In this document: positions 11,283 through 20,149 of the stretch, in pieces
Layout: each line of letters begins with the position of its first letter
Numbering within the stretch: the first letter of the stretch is position 1
From: Rhea pennata
Lineage: Eukaryota > Chordata > Aves > Rheiformes > Rheidae
DNA length: 64,000 bases
Direction: 5' to 3'
NCBI RefSeq assembly: GCF_028389875.1
Contig: NC_084663.1
Coordinates: 216,776,876-216,840,875, forward strand
The notes under the pieces: generated by a model
The model's input: the letters and a program-made list of their open reading frames with translations, nothing else
The model's database searches: none
What the model was told of the DNA's origin: nothing
Program-made: the position numbers and the translations under genes

Positions 11283-14200
11283 TCAGGGCACCAGCAGGGC
11301 GCGCAGGAGCCGCGGGAAGTTGGGGGTGCCCCAGCCGGTGACCGGGTCCCAGGCGGGGCCGGCGCAGAAGCCCTGTCCCTGCACGGTGCCGTCCAGGCAG
11401 GAGAGGTGGCAGCCCTGCGTGACCTGCGGGGACAGGCTTCAGGCCCCGGGAGAGCACGGGAACCCCCACAACCTGCACTGCCAGGAGGGTACAGGGACCC
11501 ACTCTGCTACCCCCACCCCAGGAGGGCACGGGGACCCCTGTGACCCACACCCATTCCCCGGTGGAATCAGGGACCCACTCTGCTACCCACATCTGGGGAG
11601 GGCATGGGGACCCCCCCAGGCAGCAGCACCCCCAGAGGGCTTGGGGCAAGTCTCCCCTGGACAGGAACAGGACACCCCCCTTTATCCCCCTCCCCCCCAT
11701 GGCCCAAACCCCACAGCAGGCCAAGGGGACCCCCCCCATCACAGCTCACAGGAAGGTAATGGAGTTGCCCTCCAGAATATACCCTCTGCAGAGCAGCAGG
11801 GACCCCCATGCCCACATCTCCCAGGAAGGCAATGTGACACCTCCTCCCCCTCCCGGCAGAATGGGGGTCCCTGCCCTGCCCCAAGCACAGCCTCAGAAAC
11901 AGGAAACCCAGGAGTCCCACACCAAAGAACCCTGCATCAACCCAGCTGTGCCAGGGCACCCAAGAGGGGAGCCCCAACCCTCTGCCCAACTCACATCATA
12001 AAATGCAGCACCCTGCCCCTTCTCCTGTAGCTGGTAGAGAACAGGGTTGAGGAAGCCCAGTGGCGAGAGCCCTTGCTGCAAGCGCCGGTCGTTGATGAGT
12101 GCCACCATGCCGCCTACCACTGGTGTGGATGCCTATGGAAATCGTGAGTGCATCAGAGCCAGGGCAGCACAGTCAGCATGCACCAGCACAGGGCTGTGCT
12201 CCTTACCGATGTTCCTGATACCCAGGGCAGGGGGATACGGTTTGTAACGACCCAGTAATTGTCAGAAAGAGCAGACAGGTCAGGATAGGCACGGCCACTG
12301 CTGTTGTAGTAGGAACTGGGAGGTAGCTTCGAGGTTGAGCGCAGAAAATGCCTCACTGCAGCAGTCTAGGAAGCATCAAGAGGAAGAGCATAATGCCTAC
12401 AGTGAGATCCTGGTCCTGCCCTTATTCACCAACACTCTCACTTCCCCTGACCCCCAGCCCAGCCCTGGAGCTCCTTATGCCAACCACAGCCCCAGCATCA
12501 GCTTCTGCCCAGTCCCAGGCAACCTGCTGATCCCAGCCAGCAGCCCCTGGGTCCAGCAGAGCAGATACTGCCTCACCTGGTAATCAGGCATGGGGAAAAC
12601 ATTGCTGAAGCCCCCTCCACTAATGTAGTCTGTCACTTCCGCAGTCACCAGGAAGGGGTTCTTGAAGGACGTGCCCCCTACGGTGGTCACATAGGGGCTG
12701 TGGGGACAGGAGAGGTGCATGACCACTTGTGGTCTCTGCTTTGCCTGTACACACCCCAAGCCCTCCTCCCTTATTTCCCACCCCTGTGAAGATGTGCAGG
12801 CTCCTCCCCAAGCCTCTGAAGTCTGTGAGCCTCCTCCAGTCCTGTCTGTGGTGCTAGCCCCGAGGAGTCACGCTATGTGGCTCAAACCCCGCTCAAGAAA
12901 GCAGCCCAGCCACAGGCCAGGAGTTGAAGTGCAGGCAGCAGCTTCCAGCCAGCTACAGACATGGGTGAGCTATAGCAGCCAGGTCTATGCAGAGCCTGAT
13001 GCCTCCACAACGGACCAAGTACACCTCCCCACAGTTACCTTGAGGCTGGAAAGCTGGGCCGGAAAGTGTGGTTCCCACCAGGCACCCTTCTGCAGCCAGC
13101 GCCATCATCACCTGCCAGCAGAGACAAGAGTTATTTGGCAGTGTCTGAGCTGTCTCTCTTCCACTAAAGGCTTCCAGTAGCAAACTGGAGGAAGGGTTCT
13201 CTGCACTCTGCCAAGCTGGGATTCCCATACAGGGGGCTTGGAGGCAGAGCCCAGAGGCTCTCAACTGTAGCAGAAAGCCCAGAAGCAACCCAGTGATGGG
13301 TCAGCCCTGGCTAGCAGCAGCTTAACAGCATGCCCTATTCCTGCTAATTCCAGAGGAGAATTTTTCATGGCCAAGATTGCTTTCTCGCTTTGTACTTGTT
13401 CAACATCCAGCCCAGAGGTTCCTCACTGTGCTGGGGCCCTCGGACACACCTGAGGCAAAGAGTATAGTCAGGCCCCGGGCAGCCGCCTTCATGAACTCCA
13501 CGTTTACACGCTCCAGGTAGGCTAGTGATAGGCTGTCCTCATCATCCCCATAGCTCACAGAATGCACCGAGGGCAGCGACGACATGTTGCTGAGCAGCAG
13601 CAACCAGGCCAGGAAAGGTTCCTGGCTATCATGCCTCCCTGCAGAGACAAAGAAGGGTAGCAGACATACAGTCTTTGAGAGAGTGGGTTTGGTGTAACAG
13701 AGGGGGGATGGCACCCCCAGCAGCATCACAAACACCAGAAGGAGCTGGAGGTCCTGCTGGCTCCTGCCCCTTCTTGCAGCAAGCAGATCCACAGCAGAGC
13801 TCATCTGGAGCCTTCCCATGGGCTCTGGCTGGCAGCACAGCTGATACCAGGGATTGCCTCACACCTGGAATAGTGTCCACTTCTGAGCTCCCCAATACAA
13901 GAGATATATGGAGCTACTGAAGCAAGCCCAGTAAAGGGTTACTAAGATGATTAAGGGACTGGAGCAACTCTCATATGCAGAAAGGCTGAGAGAGCTGTGA
14001 TATTCAACCTGAAGAGAAGACTACAGGGAGATCTTACCAATGTGTATAAACACCTAATGGAGGTGCAAAAAAAATGGAGCCAAACTCTTTCCAATGGTGC
14101 CCACTGGCAATGGGCACAAGGGTAATAGGCACAAACTAAAACACAGAAGTCCTGTCTGAATTTAAGGAAAAGCTTTTCTTACTGTGAGAGTGACTAAGCA

Positions 14201-17200
14201 CTGGAACAAGTTGCGCAGAGGAGTTGCAGAGTCCCCTCCAGAAGTCCTTGGAGATATTCAAAAGCTACCTGGACATGGTCCTGGGCAGCCTGCTCTAGAT
14301 GACTGCTTGAGCGGAATTTGGACTAGACGACGACACTAGCAAGCATCTCCAGAGGTGCCTCCCAACCACAGAATCATAGAATCAGTAAGGTTGGAAGGGA
14401 CCTCTGGAGATCATCTAGTCCAACCTCCCTGCTCAGCAGGGTCACCTAGAGCATGTCAGACAGGGTTGCATCCAGGCAGTCCTTGAATATCTCCAGAGAA
14501 GGAGACTCCATAACCTCTCTGGGCAACCTGGTCCAGTGCTTTGTCACTCTCACAGGGAAGAAATTCCCCCTCACGGTCAGGCGGAACGTCCTGTGCTTCA
14601 GTTTCTGCCCATTGCCTCTTGTCCTGTCACATGGGACAACTGAAAAGACTTTGTCCCCGTGCCCTTGACACCCTCCCTTCAGGCACTTGTACACATTGAT
14701 AAGATCCCCCCTCAGTATTCTCTTCCCCACGCTGAACAGGCCCAGCTCTCGCAGCCTTTCCTCATAGGGCAGATGTTCCAGCCCTCTGATCATCTTTGTA
14801 GCCCTACACTGGACTCTCTCCAGTAGCTCCATGTCTCTCTTGTACTGGGGAGCCCAGAACTGGACACACTACTCGAGATGAGGCCTCACCAGGGCTGAGT
14901 AGAGGGGCAAGATCACCTCCCTCCACCTGCTGGCAACAGTCTTCCCTGTGCACCCCAGGATACCATGGGCCTTCTTGGCCACAAGGGCACATTGCTGGCT
15001 CATGGTCAACTTGTCATCCACCAGCACTCCCAGGTCCTTCTCTGCAGAGCTGCTCTCCAGAAGGTCAGACCCCAGCTTGTACTGGTGCCTAGGGTTATTC
15101 CTCCCTAGGTGCAGGACCCTGCACTTGCCCTTATTGAACCTCATGAGGTTCCTCTCCACCCAGCTCTCCAGCCTGTCCAGGTCTCTCTGAATGGCAGCAC
15201 AGTCCTCTGGTGTGTCAGCCACTCCTCCCAGCTTGGTATCAGCAAACTTGCTGAGCAGGCACTCTGTCCCCTCATCCAGGTCGTTGATGAAGAAGTTGAA
15301 CAGGACAGGTGTACTGAGCCCTGGGGGACGCCACTAGCCACAGGCCTCCAACTAGACCATGCCACTGATGACGACGCTCTGAGCTCTGCCTTTCAGCCAG
15401 TTCTCAATCCACCTCACTGTCTGCTCATCTAACCCACGCTTCCTCAGCTTATCTAGGAGGATGTTATGGGAGACAGTGTCAAAAGCCTTGCTGAAGTCAA
15501 CCCTTCTGTAATTCTGTGCCACAGTCGATGGCACTGAGCTCCATCTCTGATAGCCCTGAACCTCAGAGCAGAGGATTTACCTTCAATTCACCATTTTTCT
15601 GAGTATCCATTGCAGGACTGCAATCACCCTTGCCATCCAGGCAGCAATGCAGCATTTGCAACTCCTTCCTGAGGTTCTGAACACCTTGGTTTCTGTGCCC
15701 ACCATAAGCAAAGCTCTCCAGGGCACTGCCTGCAAGGACACCTGTCCTGTGCCTTCCCTTTGCTGAGGGGAAGTTGAATATGTCCCCTGCAAACAGCAGC
15801 TCTTGGCTCGTTTTCACACTGAGCTGCTGGTTGTCTTCGTGCTGCCCATCCTTGGGCTTGGCCAGGTCTCTCTGACATGCCTCTGTGTTGCCTGGGGTCC
15901 TGCCTAACCCATGTAATCTCTGCCTGCCTGCAGACATTGCTCAGTCATTTTGCCCCTTCTCTGCCTCTTTTCCACATCCAGGAGCTGGAAGTTGTGTGTG
16001 CACTGCTTGCCAAAATGATGAAATGGAGCTGGTAGTCTTAAACGTGCTGTCTCTTGGTCAACCAATTTCTGATCTGGGGTACATCACCTTTGTCCCACAG
16101 CACTGTAACGATTACTGTGCAGACTGGTTTGCAGTGTAGTTTCCTCAGATTGCCGTACTCTCCTTTATCTAACCTGGCAGATTAATAGGCAAGAGATCAA
16201 CTCCATAGAAAGAGGAGGAAAAAAAATAAATAAAGAGACACACTTGCTATGATCTCTCTCCATGAAAAGGAAGCAGATTGGGATAACTGTTTTATACTGT
16301 GTAACCATGCTGCAGAACTCCTCACTGCAGGATAGTGTGGATGCTGAAAGTTAACACGGCTTCAAAAAGCAACTATACCAGTCAATGAAAGATGAATCCT
16401 GTAACAGCTATTAGAAAATGGCTTCAGCTCCACCTTTGGAAGCATATAAGGTACATGCCCTTAGCAGCTGGGAAAGCATTCTGGGGATGAACCATAGCCA
16501 ACTTGCCACTTACAAACACCTCTCCAGCCATTCACCTTTGATTCTTCTCAGATACCATATAGACTCAGTACATCCATTTTTATGCTTCTGACAGAGAGCA
16601 AGTGTCTCCCTAAACTGCACACAGATGCATGAGTGTTACAATGGCAAGGAAGGGGAGCATGAAAGAGATCACAGGGCAGAGCAGAGCAGACCAACACCAG
16701 AGGAGGGATCGGTACCTGCATTGCTGAAGACCCACGTGGAGATGTTTGCTCCTGTGCTCATGATGTATTCCACATCCAGACTGGCCTCCAGCCCAGCCTT
16801 GCCCCAGCCCTGGTGCCCAACCACATGGTCAACCTGAGAGCGGTGGCTAAAGCTGCTGCCAAAGAGCCGCATAAACTCAGCCACATCCGCCTGGTGGAAA
16901 TACTGCTCCAGGAACTGGGGGGACAAGGAGCAGACAGTGAGAATTTGTTCTCCTGACTTAGAAAGCTGGCCCAGTGTGGCTCTGTGAAATGCCAGCTGAT
17001 CCTGTGCTCCCACCAGCTGCTGATTACTCTCCCCACAGCTGTCCCAGGGCCAGCAGAACACCAAAGTGCTGGAGAAGCAGCAATGTGCAGAATTCCCACA
17101 GCCTACAAGCCTTGGGCCTGGATCAGGGTGGTAAGCAGTTACCTGGGCACAGGCCTGGCTGTTGTTTGGTAGTAGCCCAATGTCTCCTCCTGTCATGTTG

Positions 17201-19593
17201 TATCTTTTACGAATGATGGAGGGTGTCACACCCAGATGGAAAGCCACTCTCCCTCCATGGTGCTGCCTTGGCTCAGTTTCCTTCTTGGCCCAGGCTCTGC
17301 TGACCACCTTCCTCTCTGCAGGGAACCTGTGCAGACCTCCCACTGGTGTGGAAGCAAACAGGACAAGAAGCAGATATCAGAGTCCAAAATTTCAGCCAGG
17401 TTGTATTATAGCCCCTCTTCACCACCCTCACTCAGCCTTCACACTGAAGAGGGCTGTCCTGCAGCACATCTTGGCTGAGCACATCCCCTGCAGCAGCTGA
17501 CCCCAGAGCTGGGCAGAAGGCAGGAAGCTGCTCACTTTGGGTTCCTCACCAATCCTCATAGGTGTTGCCTGGCTACACATCTCAATCTCCTCACTGCGAG
17601 GCCATCATCCCCTGTTTGGCACCCTACACTCTCCTTGTGGAAGGGCCATGGGACCCCAGGTTTCCTCATACGTGATATATGGGAGTTTCCCCACCTCAGA
17701 AACAGCTGCATATCTTTACAGACTTTCCTAATACTCACCTAAACACCCGGGTGACTCTCACCTGATCATCCAGGCCTGAGAGCACCACTAAAAAACACTT
17801 ACTTTGGAAAAAATGCTGTCTAAATCTTATGCACAGACAAAACTTCTCAGATGAGACAGCCAGCACCATGGCCGGAGAGTTTGCAGTCCTGCCATGCTGT
17901 CTTCTGAAGCACTGAGACAGGCCAGTCTCAGCTGCAGTCCCAGCTGTACTGGAGGCTGGCAGCTTTCTTGCTCTGAACAGCCTTGGTAACCCACCATGTA
18001 GGTCATACCAAAGTCGATGTGCTCAGCCAGCTCCTTGGGGATGGTGTACGGGAGCGGGGAGCGCACAATGCTGCGCTGGCCTTTCACGTAGTGGTGGAAC
18101 TCAGCCCCTGGCAGGAGGTGCTCAGCCGTGCTGCAACACAGAGACAGTGATAGCATGGGGCACTCCGGATATCAGGGCTCTGGGTGCAGAGTTTGCGAAG
18201 CATGTCCAAGCCTGCCAGCTGGGCCAGCAACATGCCCAAACTCTGCACTGCCTCCCACATCCTTTTTACCCATTTGCTGCTGGGAAGAGCCAGGGATGAA
18301 CTCCACTTCCTACCAGCACAGAAAATCTTATAAAGCAAAGAGCATCTTCAATACCTGACCAACTCCCATCAGGGCTGGACTCCACAAAACTGAACTAGAG
18401 CATTGGTGCTGCAGGGTTACATGCAACCCTCTCCCCAGTGGGCATTGGGTGGCTCCAAAAGAAGAAAGAGGTGCATGGCTGGGCCAAGCACCTAACACAT
18501 ACGGACAGCTTGTGTTCAAGAGCACCAGACTGCAGCTACCCCAGCAGGGTACATGTGAAGCTAGAACTCAGCTGCAGAGCCTTTGCAGACCAGGCAGAAA
18601 TCAGACTCAGCCCTCCATGCCCCAGTCCTCACGCAGAGTCCTCTGGATGGGGATGGCCCTGCAGGCAGCAGCAGGGTCTGGCTTCTCCTGTCCTCATGGG
18701 AACAGCATGGCCACCACAGCACGGCTCAGCTCTTCCCATGCCTCACCTCGCAGGCATGCTGCACTCCAGGAAATCAAGGGTGCTCACGCTCCTGCAGTTC
18801 ACCACACCGTGGCCCTGCAGCCACTTCAGCACAGCCATGAGCGTGGCTGGGGATGGCTGGATGAGGTCCCGCACCTGCTCCAGGGACAGGTACCTGCCTG
18901 TGGGGCACAAAGAAGGCCATAAGCAGCTTGTGCACAGCACCTAGCAGGACAGGCAGGGCACAGGTGCAGAGCCAGTACCATAGCGCAGCGAGCGGGGGTC
19001 TGAGACAGCATCAACAAGCTGGGCGAGGCGTTCCTTGCCTTGCTGCCGGAGGGCAAGGGTCAGCTGCACTTCATGGCCTGGGCTGACGCGGCCAGCGGGG
19101 GCCCAGCCGGGAGGAACCCTAGGGGAAGCCGTGAGCCGCAGGCAGACAGCACTGGCACCAACCTGTCCCACCCACCCACAGCACCTACCGAAATGGCTGA
19201 TCCCACTCCAGGGCCAGACCCACGGCACAGCTCCAGATGGCTGCACACAGTGCCAGCACAGCCAGGATCCCCCTGCGCCTGCAAGCCAGGTGTTCAGGGG
19301 AGAGCACCGACCCCCTACCCCAGGGGAACAGGGCAGCCACCAGGCCCTCCCTCCCAACCACCCTCGGCCAGGCTGCCTGGTCCGCCCCCCGGGACCCACC
19401 GCCCCAGTCCGGGCCGGGCTGCCCCGTCTACCCCCCGGGACCCACCACCCCGGGCCGGGCCGGGCCATCCCCTCGGGACTCCACTACCTCGGGCCACCCG
19501 CCCCAGCATCCCTTCCCCGCGGCCCCGTTATCCCGGGCCGGGCCCAGCCGCCGCCCCCGCGCGCCCCCCACCTCCCCGTTACCCCCGCGCCAT
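11283..19593 (-). CDS. TPP1: Tripeptidyl-peptidase 1 (TPP1/CLN2), 13 exons
   Basis: Lysosomal serine protease of the sedolisin family (S53) that removes tripeptides from protein N-termini; loss of the human gene causes CLN2 disease. Minus-strand exons: 19583-19593, 19189-19278, 18979-19118, 18747-18897, 18009-18130, 17143-17342, 16716-16914, 13450-13638, 13039-13111, 12577-12697, 12207-12365, 11995-12132, 11283-11423. All are GT-AG, in frame, 577 residues (human 563). Order: signal peptide (hydrophobic [12 protein letters not shown]), prodomain, mature enzyme starting near FHLGVTPS. Catalytic residues are present: Glu281 and Asp285 in GLEASLD, Asp369 in ASGDDGAGC, Ser485 in WVSGTSAS. The human segment is DSGAG, so Ser to Asp follows the oxyanion Asp. 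Five glycosylation sequons (NMT, NNS, NIS, NMS, NSS) match the human sites, and an extra NHT is present. The first exon carries only 11 coding bases; its ATG is chosen because it splices to a good signal peptide. Confidence 0.97.
11440..11800 (-). repeat. Degenerate GC-rich tandem tract in TPP1 intron 12
   Basis: Imperfect recurring blocks of the type GGGACCCACTCTGCTACCC and AGGAGGGCACGGGGACCCC occur between the last two TPP1 exons. Unit length is irregular, so this is an eroded minisatellite rather than a clean array. It produces long but meaningless open frames. Confidence 0.5.
13860..14368 (+). mobile_element. Old CR1 LINE 3' fragment
   Basis: CR1-like sequence in + sense begins near TCTGAGCTCCCCAATACAAG, passes the conserved GCTGAGAGAGCTG and TGTGAGAGTGACTAAGCACTGGAA blocks, and ends at CTCCAGAGGTGCCTCCCAACC. 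Many substitutions and small indels leave no long frame, so it is clearly older than its neighbour. It is 5' truncated. Its terminal repeat is replaced by the adjoining minus-sense CR1. Confidence 0.8.
14369..15505 (-). mobile_element. CR1 LINE fragment, 3' part of ORF2
   Basis: A younger CR1 on the minus strand, with its 3' end (AGAATCATAGAATCA on +) at 14370 and truncated 5' end near 15500. Reverse-transcriptase pieces are readable: [18 protein letters not shown], then [22 protein letters not shown], and [20 protein letters not shown]. They fall in different frames, so at least two frameshifts and a stop break the ORF. It is antisense to nothing here: it lies in the same sense as TPP1. Confidence 0.93.
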
Positions 19594-19636
19594 CCCGCCG
19601 GAGCGCCGCCGTCTCCTGCGGGGCCGCGTGAGTCCC

Positions 19637-19668
19637 GTCACGTGACGAGGCTGCCGCGGTCACGTGGG
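19637..19668 (-). promoter_or_regulatory. TPP1: Two CLEAR (TFEB/TFE3) E-box elements upstream of TPP1
   Basis: A perfect palindromic GTCACGTGAC occupies 19637-19646 and a second copy, GTCACGTGGG, occupies 19659-19668. They lie 44 and 66 bp upstream of the TPP1 ATG. GTCACGTGAC is the CLEAR consensus bound by TFEB, and TPP1 is a known member of that lysosomal gene network. The sites are seen directly; their use is inferred. Confidence 0.85.
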
Positions 19669-19825
19669 GGGCGGGCGCCATCCCGGCCCGACGCGGCGGC
19701 GGCTGCTTGTCTTTGGCGGCGGCGGCGGCGGTGGGGCGGGGCCGGGAGGAGCGGCCGCCACCGGCGCCGGGTGGCGGTCCGGGGGCCCGGGGAGCAGGCG
19801 GGTCCCGTGGGGGCGGGGCGCTCCC

Positions 19826-19861
19826 GGCCCCGGCCCCGGCCCCGGCCCCGGCCCCGGCCCC
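19826..19861 (-). repeat. Hexanucleotide repeat, six GGGGCC units (coding strand)
   Basis: Six uninterrupted GGCCCC units on the + strand, i.e. GGGGCC on the TPP1 coding strand, lie about 235 bp upstream of the TPP1 ATG. It is inside the CpG island, in promoter or 5' UTR depending on the transcription start. Such units form G-quadruplexes. Confidence 0.9.
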
Positions 19862-20149
19862 GAGCGGAGCCGAGGGTGCTCGGGCAGCCCAAGCCCCAGC
19901 GCCGCCGCCCCGCGCGCCTTCACGCCACAGCCGCCCGGGGCTGCGTGGGGGAGCTGGGGCACAGGGCCGCTCGGGGCGTCGGGAGCATGGCACGCGTGAG
20001 ACGCCGGGGTGCCGGGAGGCCCGGCGAGCTGGGAGCGCCGCGGGAGCAGGGGACAGGCAGTGACGGGCCACGCAGCAAGAGTCGTATTTGTGCCGGGAGG
20101 CCGGTGCAGCCGGCTGCCCAGCTGGCACTGTCATGGGTAGCCCCGTGAC

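Larger units (their letters stand above)
13639..16715 (-). other. TPP1: TPP1 intron 7
   Basis: The largest TPP1 intron (3.1 kb). It holds two CR1 fragments tail to tail (13860-15505) and then about 1.2 kb of unique sequence (15506-16715) in which I recognise nothing. The splice phase across it is correct (donor after GCA G, acceptor before GG AGG). Confidence 0.75.
19370..20080 (-). promoter_or_regulatory. TPP1: TPP1 CpG-island promoter
   Basis: A GC- and CpG-dense island spans TPP1 exon 1 and extends about 500 bp upstream. It holds two CLEAR-type E-boxes, GC boxes and a hexamer repeat. Long open frames on both strands here are by-products of GC content. No second gene start diverging to the right is supported. 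Confidence 0.75.

Noticed and set aside
10545-12030. Very long + strand open frames (332 and 484 codons) across the TAF10 and TPP1 3' regions
   Set aside because: They run antisense over real TAF10 and TPP1 exons in CpG-rich, stop-poor DNA. The translations are Pro/Arg/Ala low complexity with no domains.
15563-15937. 124-codon minus-strand frame in TPP1 intron 7
   Set aside because: No domain, no splice context with TPP1, and it follows a broken CR1. Treated as chance.
19035-20148. Long frames on both strands at the TPP1 promoter, possibly a divergent gene
   Set aside because: All frames overlap and reflect GC content and the hexamer repeat. There is no start context, splice continuation or recognisable peptide.
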